Source: Veillonella rodentium
GTDB taxonomy: Bacteria; Bacillota; Negativicutes; Veillonellales; Veillonellaceae
DNA length: 64,000 nucleotides
NCBI RefSeq assembly: GCF_900187285.1
Contig: NZ_LT906470.1
Location: 41,001 to 105,000 of the forward strand
Reading direction: 5' to 3'
Positions 1-9,052 of the stretch are shown in pieces (the first letter of the stretch is position 1; every line of letters begins with the position of its first letter). The translations under genes were made by a program, and so were the position numbers. The notes beneath the pieces were generated by a model, which saw only the letters and a list, made by a program, of their open reading frames with translations, was not told the DNA's origin and ran no database searches.

Positions 1-450
1 ATGTTTTCCTCCGCTGATGAGACGAAGGACTACTTGAGCGATAATGATGTGGCCGTATTCAAGCGCCTTGTGAAACAGACGACGCCGAATACATATATGG
101 TCATGGTCAGCCATGCGCAGTTTCCCGCCATCGACAGCGAACATCTGGCGAGTTCATCAAAGTCGATCATAACGGATTGGCTGCGATCCGACCTGGGTTA
201 TGACGGCATTATCATGACGGACCGCATCGATGTCGGTGCGTTGCAGTCAAATCAGAACATCGGCGATTATGCGGTGGCGTCCGTCTTGGCCGGCAGCGAC
301 ATCATCCTTCTCGATGCGGATACGACGCATATCGATGAGGTACATCGCGCTTTATCCCGCGCCGTGGAAAACGGAGACATTTCCGAAGAACGACTTAACG
401 CATCGGTAAGGCGGATTCTGTCCATGAAAATGCAGGAACATGCGGACTGA
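1..450 (+). CDS. Glycoside hydrolase family 3 (beta-N-acetylhexosaminidase-like), 3' part only
   Basis: The 149 visible codons are the C-terminal part of a GH3 catalytic barrel; the rest lies left of the window, so the first ATG need not be the true start. The segment MVSHAQFPAID (residues 35-45) matches the conserved 'M(V)xH..(F/Y)PaiD' strand of NagZ-type enzymes. The segment LGYDGIIMTD (65-74) matches the strand that ends in the catalytic aspartate, here D74. Family members remove terminal N-acetylglucosamine from muropeptides or glycans. The residues after the nucleophile read DRID, whereas NagZ usually has DDL or DAL, so the exact substrate is uncertain. A strong inverted repeat follows 40 bp after the stop. 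Confidence 0.75.
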   Translation: MFSSADETKDYLSDNDVAVFKRLVKQTTPNTYMVMVSHAQFPAIDSEHLASSSKSIITDWLRSDLGYDGIIMTDRIDVGALQSNQNIGDYAVASVLAGSDIILLDADTTHIDEVHRALSRAVENGDISEERLNASVRRILSMKMQEHAD

Positions 451-489
451 AATCTGTGGTAATCTTTTACGTGTAAACTACTATATCGT

Positions 490-532
490 AATATACTATA
501 TCGTAAACTACTATATTACGATATAGTATATT
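490..532. repeat. 17-bp perfect inverted repeat
   Basis: Positions 490-506 (AATATACTATATCGTAA) are the exact reverse complement of 516-532, with a 9-nt loop. A further partial copy of the arm lies just upstream (about 476-489). There is no T-run, so it is not a typical terminator. It could be an operator or the remnant of a small mobile repeat. The rest of the 451-722 gap shows nothing else recognisable. Confidence 0.7.
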
Positions 533-722
533 GCTGCATTCACGGCGCTGCCTATTACTGGTTATTCAGTAAAAGCGGCTATACTTTTACCAATACAAAT
601 CCCGATATTGAACTGATAACCCTGGAAAATATGTATAAAATCTGATTAATTCCTGATTTGTCATAATCCTCTTTCCGCGTTAAGGTGTAGTCAAGCGCTA
701 TGCCCGGGCAGGAAAGGAGATT

Positions 723-1499
723 ATGTTAATTTCTGATGAATTACCAAATATTCAACGGTGTCAGTCGCCGGAGAAACATACGGATCGTCCGATTTTGCAG
801 ACCATGGTGTGCTCGCCGGAGGTGTTGGCATCGATTACGGACGAAAATCTGGTGCGTATATGTCAGCGCCGGAATATGCGGGTGCAAACCGTGCTGTACC
901 AGCCGTGGAGTCCCGATGAAATTCATTATGATGCGGCACAGATCGAGCTGTGTCGGCGGTATCGTCCGCTCATTCTGCATTACACGAACTTCACGATGAA
1001 TCGCGCGTTCAGAGAGGACCTTGAAGGGTATCTGTGGGCGGTTCTCGTGGACTCGATTTACAGCTATGATACGGAGGGGCCCGTGCCGTTTGCAGGTTTT
1101 GTGAAAGCCGGCATCCGATACGGTCAGATGAATTACTTCAAACATCAGCGTCGTCAGTGGCAGCGGGAAATACATCTGCCGGATACGACGACGGACGGTG
1201 ACGAAAAGCAGCTGGCCATGGATCAGTTCGCCTCCGCGGATTGCGTGGAGGACGAGGTGTTGAACCGGGAGATGGAACAGCAGTTGCGGCATCGTCTCGT
1301 ATGGGCCTTGTCACGCCTGACGGAAACACAAAGGTCTTTACTGCGTCAGGTATATGGCGACTCTAAAAGCTTTACCGCCATCAGCGAAGAACTGAATTGC
1401 AGCCGTCAAGCGGTGCAGCAACGCCACGAACGGGCGATCAGGAAATTGCGAAAATATCTGACAACGGATTTTGAGGATCTGGCGGATTATGGCTCGTAG
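723..1499 (+). CDS. Sigma-70 family RNA polymerase sigma factor
   Basis: A protein of 258 residues preceded by a clear ribosome binding site (GGAAAGGAGA, 4 nt before the ATG). The middle part (about 80-150: 'RRYRPLILHYTNF' through 'YGQMNYFKHQRR') resembles sigma region 2. The C-terminus (about 195-245: 'LSRLTETQRSLLRQVYGDSKSFTAISEELNCSRQAVQQRHERAIRKLRKYL') is a typical sigma region 4 helix-turn-helix for the -35 element. The roughly 70 N-terminal residues are not recognised. It probably directs RNA polymerase to a special regulon. A role in competence or stress is only a guess, prompted by the regulator-sized gene that follows in the same direction. Confidence 0.8.
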   Translation: MLISDELPNIQRCQSPEKHTDRPILQTMVCSPEVLASITDENLVRICQRRNMRVQTVLYQPWSPDEIHYDAAQIELCRRYRPLILHYTNFTMNRAFREDLEGYLWAVLVDSIYSYDTEGPVPFAGFVKAGIRYGQMNYFKHQRRQWQREIHLPDTTTDGDEKQLAMDQFASADCVEDEVLNREMEQQLRHRLVWALSRLTETQRSLLRQVYGDSKSFTAISEELNCSRQAVQQRHERAIRKLRKYLTTDFEDLADYGS

Positions 1500-1871
1500 G
1501 GGTTATAAGATTTTATAGTCGTTATATCGGTCTATATCGGCCCATAATGACCGTAACGGTTCATAGCAGTTTATGATGGCTAGACTGATTCATATCGGTT
1601 TATAATGTTTTATAGATATGCATATTATATACGTTTTGCGAATTCGATGCGTAATTAATGTCACATCAAGTAATCATTGTGTTTACAAGATTATAACAAT
1701 ATTTAATAATACATAAAATTCTATAGTTTTCCGTATATATTTACAAAATGTGTATGGAGGTATACAATAGTTTTAACAGCGGATCATTGCATGCGGATCT
1801 GCTTTCACAGAACACGTGTTCATTATTAATTGCATAGGAATGTTCCTTATTTTATTAAGGAGGATGTTTAG
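1500..1871. other. AT-rich intergenic region with degenerate short repeats
   Basis: No gene is visible. Between about 1505 and 1620 the motif TATATCGG/CATATCGG and related TTATAATG/TTATGATG words recur several times in one orientation, like degenerate copies of a 20-nt unit. The remainder is AT-rich. A regulatory role for one of the flanking genes is possible but unproven. Confidence 0.4.
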
Positions 1872-2477
1872 ATGACATCACATGACGGAGTTGCAGAATT
1901 GATGATCTCTCGTTTATCACAGGGAGAGGATTTGGATTTGGTATATGCGAATCCCGAGAATCACATTGTTTGTCTTATTCCAACCTATGAAAATGGCGCG
2001 GACAGTACGTTGTGCTATTATGTCGATGGTCGGCAGGTTCTCATCGACAAGCCGATACGCCTTGTTACACGCGAGTTGGCTCTGAAAGAAGGCTTACGGC
2101 CGGGCTGTATGTTGAGCAGCGACGGTCATCGCAGTGCGTACACGGCGCCGCGGATCTTTGGACCGCATATGACGCTGGCCCATATTAAATGCCGTCGTTC
2201 TATCGGTAAAGACGTGGTATACGGCCTGTTCAACGTGGCGATTCCTTATGAATATCGGGTCGAAGAGGGACCGCAATCGGATACGAGCTATATCCGCGTG
2301 GCGGACTTTGAACCGATCCTGGTGTACCAGTCGCCGGCCCAGGTGCGCCGCAAACTGGCGGAAGCCATGATGGAACACTGCCATTACGTACGTAAAATGA
2401 TGGCCCGCATCAAAATGAGCGGCAACCCGCACGTCGTGGCGGAACTCTTCATCGCCTGGCGAGACCTCACGACATAA
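1872..2477 (+). CDS. Uncharacterised 201-residue cytoplasmic protein
   Basis: The start is fixed by a strong ribosome binding site (AAGGAGGATGTTTAG-ATG). There is no signal peptide or membrane segment, so it should be cytoplasmic. I do not recognise the family with certainty. Its length and central order ('VDGRQVLIDKPIRLVTRE', then 'HRSAYTAPRIFGPHMTLAHIKC') faintly recall ComK-type competence regulators, but this is a weak visual resemblance. It lies in the same direction as the sigma factor gene, 372 bp downstream, so it may have its own promoter. A bidirectional terminator follows at 2585-2618. Confidence 0.6.
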   Translation: MTSHDGVAELMISRLSQGEDLDLVYANPENHIVCLIPTYENGADSTLCYYVDGRQVLIDKPIRLVTRELALKEGLRPGCMLSSDGHRSAYTAPRIFGPHMTLAHIKCRRSIGKDVVYGLFNVAIPYEYRVEEGPQSDTSYIRVADFEPILVYQSPAQVRRKLAEAMMEHCHYVRKMMARIKMSGNPHVVAELFIAWRDLTT

Positions 2478-2584
2478 GACCTTTGACATAGATCATTCGG
2501 ATCATGTTGTCGAGAGGGGGCGGGCGTATAGGTGAAAGCTGTGTAATTTTGATGTTGTGTAAGTGTAAATATATATAAATGAGA

Positions 2585-2618
2585 AAAACCATCCCTTGAG
2601 AAATTGAGGGATGGTTTT
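2585..2618. terminator. Bidirectional Rho-independent terminator
   Basis: A 12-bp perfect stem (AAAACCATCCCT at 2585-2596, AGGGATGGTTTT at 2607-2618) has T-rich sequence on the plus side and an A-run before it. It separates the 1872 gene from the CRISPR locus and can also stop minus-strand transcripts. Confidence 0.85.
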
Positions 2619-2777
2619 ATTTTTGTAGAAAAAAGATGTTTAGAACTTGATTATATTAAATTTCAAATCTTTTCATGAAAAAATGATGAATTTTTAAGTT
2701 GTTTTATGCTAGAATGAAATTAATTATACAGGTATGGTTTCGGTTTACAAATTATGTTTGGTTAGGCCGAAGGCAAT

Positions 2778-2900
2778 AAAAAATCTCAATCCTTAAGGAT
2801 TGAGAGTAGATGCCCTACGTCGGGCAGCCCGAAGGCACTGTAAATAAATTTGTATTTGAACTCGTAATGTAATTCTGTAAACCTCCAAAACATTTGGATT
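2778..2900 (-). ncRNA. tracrRNA of the type II-A CRISPR system
   Basis: Reading the minus strand, the anti-repeat spans 2891 down to 2854. Within it 2865-2881 (TAATGTAATTCTGTAAA) pairs without mismatch, apart from one G-U, with positions 11-27 of the array repeat. A second 6-bp helix (GUUUGA with UCAAAU) is separated from it by an asymmetric internal loop, the usual lower stem, bulge and upper stem of Cas9 guide duplexes. Downstream are short stems (GCC/GGC around 2828-2838 and GCCC/GGGC around 2812-2829), then a perfect 8-bp terminator hairpin (2785-2792 with 2797-2804) and a U-run (2778-2783). The expected length is about 120 nt. It guides RNase III processing of pre-crRNA and loads Cas9. 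Confidence 0.9.
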
Positions 2901-2906
2901 ACTTAT

Positions 2907-2935
2907 AGTATAGTGAACCAACCGCAGAATGTCAA
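2907..2935 (-). promoter_or_regulatory. tracrRNA promoter
   Basis: On the minus strand a perfect -35 (TTGACA, 2935-2930), a 17-nt spacer and a -10 (TATACT, 2912-2907) predict transcription from about position 2900, nine bases before the anti-repeat. The promoter lies directly before cas9 and argues against the longer reading frame that would begin at 2913. Confidence 0.85.
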
Positions 2936-2963
2936 TCGTAAATTTTGGCGAAGGAGAGTAATT

Positions 2964-5900
2964 ATGGAAACACAAGCAACTGCTCAACTCATTTCCGGTC
3001 ATCTAAAAGGCTATCCTATTCGTGATTATTTTGTAGGCCTGGACATTGGTACTAATTCGGTCGGTTGGGCCGTGACTAATCGGATCTATGAATTGTTGAA
3101 GTTTCGTTCACATAAGATGTGGGGCAGTCGTTTATTTGAAGAGGGACAAACAGCTGTTGTGCGTCGTGGATTTCGTTCTATACGCCGAAGATTAGAACGC
3201 AGGCGGCTGCGTTTAAAATTATTAGAGGCTTTATTTGCTGATGCTATGGCGAGTGTAGATTCTACATTCTTTATTCGTCTCCGTGAAAGCAAATACCATT
3301 ACGAGGATAAAACAACAGGACATAAGTCTAAATATATTTTGTTTATTGATGATAATTATACAGATCAAGATTATTTTGCGGAGTATCCTACAATCTATCA
3401 TTTACGAGCTGATTTGATGGAGCATGGTACTGATGATATCCGTAAATTATTTCTTGCGGTGCATCATATTCTTAAATATCGTGGTAATTTTTTATATGAA
3501 GGAGCTAAATTTGATTCTAATTCCAGCCTTGATATGGTTTTGAAGCAGGCGTTGGAGCAAATTGAATTTCATATATTTAATGCTACATCTAAGGATGCCT
3601 TACATTCTATTTTAGATATTGTAAAACTGCAAGATAAAACTAAATCCGACAAGGCTAAGGCCATAGAATCTTTTGTTGATACATATCCTAGGGATAAGGG
3701 GGAGTCAGATTGTAGTGATAAGAATAAGAAAGAATGGATTAAGGCGGACAAGAAACGGTTGCGGGCCTTTGCTAATCTCATTTTAGGTTTATCTGCGAAC
3801 CTAACGGATCTGTTCGGCACCATAGAGGAGATAGAGGATGACTTTGTAAAACTTCAGATTACAGGCGATAATTATGAAGAAAAACGTGATGATTATGCCA
3901 AGGTTTGGGGTGATACTATCCGTATCATCGATGACTGTAAATCCGTATATGATTCGATTATCCTTATGTCCATCAAGGAACCGGGCCTTACTATTTCTCA
4001 ATCCAAGGTGAAAGCCTTTAACAAACATAAAGAGGATTTGGCAATTTTAAAACAATTGTTGAAGCCTGATAAACATATTTATAAAAATATGTTTAAGGCA
4101 GATGAAAAAGGCTTAGCCAATTATGTTCATTATATTAAACAAGGCCGTAAGGACGAAACCGGTTGTTCTTGTGAGGACTTTTACAAATATACAAAAAAGG
4201 TGGTGGAGTCTTTACCTGATTCCAAGGATAAGGCATATATTCTTAATGAAATAGAATTACAAAAACTATTGCCATTGCAACGTATTAAGGATAATGGTGT
4301 TATTCCGTATCAATTGCATTTAGAGGAATTAAAGGCGATTCTTGAAAAATGTAAGGATACATTTCCATTTTTAAATACCGTATCTGACGGTTTTACCGTA
4401 GCGGAAAAATTGATTAAGATGCTCGAATTCCGTATTCCTTATTATGTAGGACCTCTTAATCGGAGTCACTCTATAGATAAGGGTGGTTTCGCATGGGTTG
4501 TGAGAAAAGAGTCGGGACAAGTAACTCCATGGAATTTTGAGGATAAAATCGATCGTGAGAAATCGGCGGAGGCTTTCATTAAAAACCTTACTAATAAATG
4601 TACATATCTTATCGGTGAAGATGTATTACCTAAGTCGTCATTATTATACAGTGAGTTTATGTTGCTCAATGAATTGAATAATCTGCGCATTGATGGAAAA
4701 CCGTTGGAACAGGCGGTCAAGATGCATCTGATAGATGCTGTATTTAAGAAAGAGCATAAGAAGCTGACGAAGAATCGGATTATTGAATTTCTCAAGGATA
4801 ATAATTATATTCCCGGTAAGCATAAACCTGAGATTGACGGACTAGATGAAAGCATAAAAGGCGATCTGGCTTCATATCGTGATATGAAGCGCATTTTAGG
4901 CGATGATTTTGATGCCTCTATGGCTGAGTCTATTATCACGTCTATTACCATCTTTGGTGAAAGTAAGAATATGTTACGTGAAACCTTGCGTAAGAAATTC
5001 GGCTCTATACTCAGTGAAGATCAGATTAAGAGCCTTGCTAAATTACGTTATCGTGATTGGGGCCGCTTGTCCAAAAAGTTTTTAATCGGTATAGATGGAT
5101 GTGTTAAAGGTGAGGACGGAACGTCTGGTACCATTATTGATATGATGCGGAATACAAGTCATAACTTAATGGAGTTATTAGGGGATACATTCTCGTTTAT
5201 GGATGTTATTATCGAAGAAAACGATAAACTTACTAAAGGACAAGTTGTTGATCCTCATGAGATTATCGAAGAATTGGGACTTTCACCGGCCGTGAAGCGG
5301 GCTGTATGGCAAGCATTACGGATTGTAGATGAAGTGATACATATTAAAAAGTCATTACCATCACGTATTTTTGTAGAGGTAGCACGGACTAATAAGGCTG
5401 AAAAGAAGAAAAAAGACTCTCGTAAGAAACGTTTGCAAGAGCTCTATAAGTCGATTCAAAAAGAAAGTCCTGAATGGTTAACTGTTACGCGAGACGAATC
5501 CGATAAACTGATTTCTAATCTTGATAGTGCGGATGATGCAAGTTTAAGAAGTAAAAAATTATATTTATATTACACGCAATTGGGACGCTGTATGTATAGT
5601 GGGCGAGTTATTGATTTAGATCAGCTAAATACGGATAAATACGATATTGATCATATTTATCCTCGCAGTCTTACCAAGGATGATAGTTTTGACAATCTGG
5701 TACTTTGTGAGCGCCAGGAAAATGCTAAGAAATCTGATAACTATCCGATTGATCCGGATATACGAAAGGCACGTAAACCATTCTGGACCTTTTTAAAAGA
5801 ACAGGGTTTGATCAGCTCACGTAAATATGAACGGCTTACACGTACACTTCCTCTTGGAGCGGATGATTTAAGCGGGTTTATTGCACGACAATTAGTTGAA

Positions 5901-7166
5901 ACGAATCAATCGGTTAAGGCGGTCACTACTTTATTGCGCCGATTATATCCAGGTGTCGATGTAGTCTTTGTGAAAGCTGAAAACGTAACTGATTTCCGAC
6001 ATGATAATGACTTTATTAAGGTGCGTTCTTTAAACCATCACCATCATGCGAAAGATGCGTATCTAAATATCGTAGTCGGTAACGTATATCATGAAAAATT
6101 TACGCGTAATTTCCGCAAATTCTTCAAAAAGAACGGTGCTAAGCGGACCTATAATCTTGCCCGAATGTTTGATTTTGACGTGATGAGTACAAATACAAAA
6201 GACGGTAAGGCGTGGGATATAAATACGAGTATGAATATCGTCAAAAAAATGATGGCGAGCAATGACGTGAGGGTGACGAAGCGTTTAGTGGAACAAAAAG
6301 GCGCTTTGTCTGATGCTACCGTATATAAAGCTTCCATTGCCGGTAAGGCTAAAGATGGTGCCTATATTGGTATGAAAACAAAAGATAGCGTATTCTCTGA
6401 TGTATTTAAATATGGTGGCAGGACTAGTATTAAAAATGCGTACTCTATTGTTGTTGAGTACACAGGGAAAAAGAATGAAATTATTAAAGAAATAGTGCCA
6501 TTGCCAGTTTATTTAACTAATCGTAATGTAACAGATCAGGAATTAATACATTATGTAGTATCCATTATTCCACAAGCTAAGAATGTATCTATAATTTATA
6601 AAAAATTATGCATTAATCAGTTGGTAAAAGTTAACGGGTTCTATTATTACTTGGGAGGGAAGACTAATAATAATATTTATATTGATAATGCTATTGAAGT
6701 CGTTGTTCCTGATAAAATCGCTATTTATTTGAAAGCTCTTGATAAGTTTAATAGATTACGAATTGAGAATAAAGAGCTTAAAGCGGCTAGTATAACTACA
6801 AGTTTACAAACTGATGTAAATAATAAGGTAATACGAATAACAGTTCAAGATAATTTGAATTTATTTAACTATTTTATAGCTAAGTTGCGACTTCCTTTGT
6901 ATAAATATATGAAAGGAAATAAAGTTGAAGAATTATCGACAACTGGGCTTGATAATTTTATTAATATGTCTCTGGAAGAACAGTGTATTTATTTAATGGA
7001 GGTATTAAATTTACTTACTAATAATAAAACTACGTTTGATGTAAGGCCACTTGGAATTACAGCTTCACGTTCCACTATTGGTGTAAAAATTCATAAATTA
7101 GATGAATTTAAAATTATCAACGAATCCATAACCGGATTATATTCTAATGAGGTAACTATTGTTTAA
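2964..7166 (+). CDS. cas9: CRISPR-associated endonuclease Cas9 (type II-A)
   Basis: I start at 2964 because AAGGAGAG lies just upstream; an upstream in-frame ATG at 2913 falls inside the tracrRNA promoter. The product is then 1400 residues, typical for II-A Cas9. RuvC-I is 'VGLDIGTNSVGWAV' with D27 catalytic. It is followed by the arginine-rich bridge helix ('VVRRGFRSIRRRLERRRLRLKLL'). RuvC-II is 'RIFVEVART'. The HNH motif is 'YDIDHIYP' with H897, then 'DNLVLCERQENAKKSDNYP'. RuvC-III is 'HHHHAKDAYLN' with D1031. All nuclease residues are intact. The C-terminal 300 residues should form the PAM-interacting domain and are more AT-rich. It cuts invader DNA with crRNA and tracrRNA and helps choose new spacers. 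It heads the cas operon; cas1 begins 29 bp later. Confidence 0.98.
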   Translation: METQATAQLISGHLKGYPIRDYFVGLDIGTNSVGWAVTNRIYELLKFRSHKMWGSRLFEEGQTAVVRRGFRSIRRRLERRRLRLKLLEALFADAMASVDSTFFIRLRESKYHYEDKTTGHKSKYILFIDDNYTDQDYFAEYPTIYHLRADLMEHGTDDIRKLFLAVHHILKYRGNFLYEGAKFDSNSSLDMVLKQALEQIEFHIFNATSKDALHSILDIVKLQDKTKSDKAKAIESFVDTYPRDKGESDCSDKNKKEWIKADKKRLRAFANLILGLSANLTDLFGTIEEIEDDFVKLQITGDNYEEKRDDYAKVWGDTIRIIDDCKSVYDSIILMSIKEPGLTISQSKVKAFNKHKEDLAILKQLLKPDKHIYKNMFKADEKGLANYVHYIKQGRKDETGCSCEDFYKYTKKVVESLPDSKDKAYILNEIELQKLLPLQRIKDNGVIPYQLHLEELKAILEKCKDTFPFLNTVSDGFTVAEKLIKMLEFRIPYYVGPLNRSHSIDKGGFAWVVRKESGQVTPWNFEDKIDREKSAEAFIKNLTNKCTYLIGEDVLPKSSLLYSEFMLLNELNNLRIDGKPLEQAVKMHLIDAVFKKEHKKLTKNRIIEFLKDNNYIPGKHKPEIDGLDESIKGDLASYRDMKRILGDDFDASMAESIITSITIFGESKNMLRETLRKKFGSILSEDQIKSLAKLRYRDWGRLSKKFLIGIDGCVKGEDGTSGTIIDMMRNTSHNLMELLGDTFSFMDVIIEENDKLTKGQVVDPHEIIEELGLSPAVKRAVWQALRIVDEVIHIKKSLPSRIFVEVARTNKAEKKKKDSRKKRLQELYKSIQKESPEWLTVTRDESDKLISNLDSADDASLRSKKLYLYYTQLGRCMYSGRVIDLDQLNTDKYDIDHIYPRSLTKDDSFDNLVLCERQENAKKSDNYPIDPDIRKARKPFWTFLKEQGLISSRKYERLTRTLPLGADDLSGFIARQLVETNQSVKAVTTLLRRLYPGVDVVFVKAENVTDFRHDNDFIKVRSLNHHHHAKDAYLNIVVGNVYHEKFTRNFRKFFKKNGAKRTYNLARMFDFDVMSTNTKDGKAWDINTSMNIVKKMMASNDVRVTKRLVEQKGALSDATVYKASIAGKAKDGAYIGMKTKDSVFSDVFKYGGRTSIKNAYSIVVEYTGKKNEIIKEIVPLPVYLTNRNVTDQELIHYVVSIIPQAKNVSIIYKKLCINQLVKVNGFYYYLGGKTNNNIYIDNAIEVVVPDKIAIYLKALDKFNRLRIENKELKAASITTSLQTDVNNKVIRITVQDNLNLFNYFIAKLRLPLYKYMKGNKVEELSTTGLDNFINMSLEEQCIYLMEVLNLLTNNKTTFDVRPLGITASRSTIGVKIHKLDEFKIINESITGLYSNEVTIV

Positions 7167-7195
7167 GTACGAACAGGTCAGTAATAGGTGATACT

Positions 7196-8071
7196 ATGAG
7201 TTGGCGCACGGTAGTAATAGGTAGTCGTTCCAAGTTAGATTTTAAGATGAATTACATGATTATACGTAAAGATTTTGAAACGACTAAGGTATATATTGAT
7301 GAAATATATATGCTGATCATTGAATCGACGGCGGTGAGTCTCACCGCCGTACTCATGAATGAGTTGATTAAGAAGAAGGTGAAAATAGTCTTTTGTGACG
7401 AGAAACGTAATCCCGCCAGTGAGGTGTTACCGTTATATGGTAGTCATAATAGCAGTAAGCGATGTCGGGAACAGGCGGATTGGTCCAGGGAAGTACAGGC
7501 TTATATATGGACTGAAATTGTACGCCGGAAAATCATGAATCAGGCGGAGCTATTACGCCATCAAGATTTAGAAGAATCGGACTTACTGTATCAGTATATT
7601 GATGAGCTGACACTAAATGATGAAACACAACGTGAAGGTCATGCGGCTAAGGTGTATTTTAATGCCCTATTTGGCAAATCCTTTTCTCGGGATCAAGATA
7701 ATCCTATTAATGCAGCTTTAAACTATGGATATGCCATTATACTTTCAGCGGTTAATCGTGAAATTACATCTCTAGGTTACATTACACAACTGGGTCTAAA
7801 CCATTGCAATCAGTTTAATCCGTATAACTTGGGCTCTGATTTGATGGAACCGTTGCGTGGGTTTATTGATGCACTGGTGGTGAAAGCACAGGTGAGTGAG
7901 TTTAATCGAGAAATAAAACTTTCACTGGTAGAATTATTATCTGAAGATGTAACGATTAATGATACGGTACAGACGTTTAGTGCAGCCATACGTATTTATT
8001 GTAAAAGTGTATTTGATGCATTGCGTAATCAAGATGCAGCACAGATCAGGTTTATAGAATATGAGCTATAG
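7196..8071 (+). CDS. cas1: CRISPR-associated integrase Cas1 (type II)
   Basis: This 291-residue protein has the length and motifs of type II Cas1. Metal-binding candidates are E147 in 'EGHAAKVYF', H203 in 'LGLNHCNQFNPYNLGSDLMEP', and D215/E218 in the same block. With Cas2 it forms the complex that inserts spacers at the leader end of the array. It follows cas9 closely and its last 11 bases overlap cas2, so the genes are translationally coupled. The key residues look complete, which suggests adaptation is functional. Confidence 0.96.
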   Translation: MSWRTVVIGSRSKLDFKMNYMIIRKDFETTKVYIDEIYMLIIESTAVSLTAVLMNELIKKKVKIVFCDEKRNPASEVLPLYGSHNSSKRCREQADWSREVQAYIWTEIVRRKIMNQAELLRHQDLEESDLLYQYIDELTLNDETQREGHAAKVYFNALFGKSFSRDQDNPINAALNYGYAIILSAVNREITSLGYITQLGLNHCNQFNPYNLGSDLMEPLRGFIDALVVKAQVSEFNREIKLSLVELLSEDVTINDTVQTFSAAIRIYCKSVFDALRNQDAAQIRFIEYEL

Positions 8072-8381
8072 ATTTATGAGAATACTAATTATGTTTGATT
8101 TACCGACACTAACCTCGGAAGATCGAAAGGAATACAGAAATTTTCGCAAGTATTTAATTACATCGGGATTTCTTATGCTTCAAGAATCTGTGTACTCTAA
8201 ATTAGTTCTTAATACGACAAGTGCTACTATCATTATGGAACATGTGCGAAAACATAAGCCTCCGAGTGGGAGTCTATTTATGCTGACTGTTACCGAAAAA
8301 CAGTTTTCTAAGATGGAAATTGTTGTAGGCGATAGGCAAAATGAAGTCATAGATTCAACAGAGAGGGTGCTAATGATATGA
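8061..8381 (+). CDS. cas2: CRISPR-associated protein Cas2
   Basis: A 106-residue ferredoxin-fold protein. The first strand, 'MRILIMFDLP', carries the conserved aspartate (D13), followed by 'RKEYRNFRKYLITSGFLMLQESVYSKL', typical of type II Cas2. It is the structural core of the Cas1-Cas2 integrase. The start overlaps the end of cas1 by 11 bases; a second possible ATG is five codons later. The stop overlaps csn2 through an ATGA junction. Confidence 0.95.
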   Translation: MSYRFMRILIMFDLPTLTSEDRKEYRNFRKYLITSGFLMLQESVYSKLVLNTTSATIIMEHVRKHKPPSGSLFMLTVTEKQFSKMEIVVGDRQNEVIDSTERVLMI

Positions 8382-9052
8382 AATTAATGTATCAAGACTC
8401 GATATTGGATTTTGAATTACCGGAGAATAAAGTAACAGTTATATCCTTTGAAAATCGGAAAATATTTCGTCGTATGGTTACTGAATTAGATGTACAGTGT
8501 GATGGTGGCGAAGGGCCTTGGATTCTAAACGATTGTGATAAAGCATATGATTTAGATAAATATGGACATATGGTACTCAACCCTTTATATGTTGATATGA
8601 ATAATAAATCCTTACTTACAAAGTTACAAAATCAGCTTGGAAAAGAAGCTTTGACGATGACGGAAGAAGTATCAGATATTATCAGTCGACTTCATGCTTT
8701 TTACTATGCTTTAGAATTCGGATACCCTCTTGCGATTCAACATAAACTTGAAATTGGAACAGCTGAGCTTATTAAATTAGGATCATTTAATTTTGAGGAT
8801 AACCGAAACGGTGATGTTATGGATCTTATGTCTTATGTAGAAGTCGTGGATACATTGCTACACCCGAAATTGTATATCATGATTAACGTTGATCTTATCT
8901 TAAATGATGATGAGTTAATGTCCTTCTTTCAGACTATGTTAAGTCGTCAGTTGAGACTTGTATGTTTAACAACCGGATTTTTTGATAAAGAAAAGCTTGA
9001 TAAAAGTATAATTAATGGGTATATTTTAGATAATGATTTCTGTGTGATTTGA
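8378..9052 (+). CDS. csn2: CRISPR adaptation protein Csn2
   Basis: This 224-residue acidic protein follows cas2 with a 4-base overlap (ATGA). Position and length fit the short Csn2 family that defines subtype II-A. These proteins form a tetrameric ring around DNA ends and work with Cas1, Cas2 and Cas9 in spacer acquisition. The segment 'LNDDELMSFFQTMLSRQLRLVCLTTGFF' fits the C-terminal part of the P-loop-like fold; a normal Walker A motif is absent, as usual for Csn2. The stop is 65 bp before the first repeat, so the leader is very short or partly inside this gene. Confidence 0.9.
   Translation: MKLMYQDSILDFELPENKVTVISFENRKIFRRMVTELDVQCDGGEGPWILNDCDKAYDLDKYGHMVLNPLYVDMNNKSLLTKLQNQLGKEALTMTEEVSDIISRLHAFYYALEFGYPLAIQHKLEIGTAELIKLGSFNFEDNRNGDVMDLMSYVEVVDTLLHPKLYIMINVDLILNDDELMSFFQTMLSRQLRLVCLTTGFFDKEKLDKSIINGYILDNDFCVI

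Noticed and set aside
2913..2963. Longer N-terminus for Cas9 starting at 2913
   Set aside because: This start lies within the minus-strand tracrRNA promoter and has no ribosome binding site, whereas ATG 2964 has AAGGAGAG and leads directly into the usual Cas9 N-terminus.
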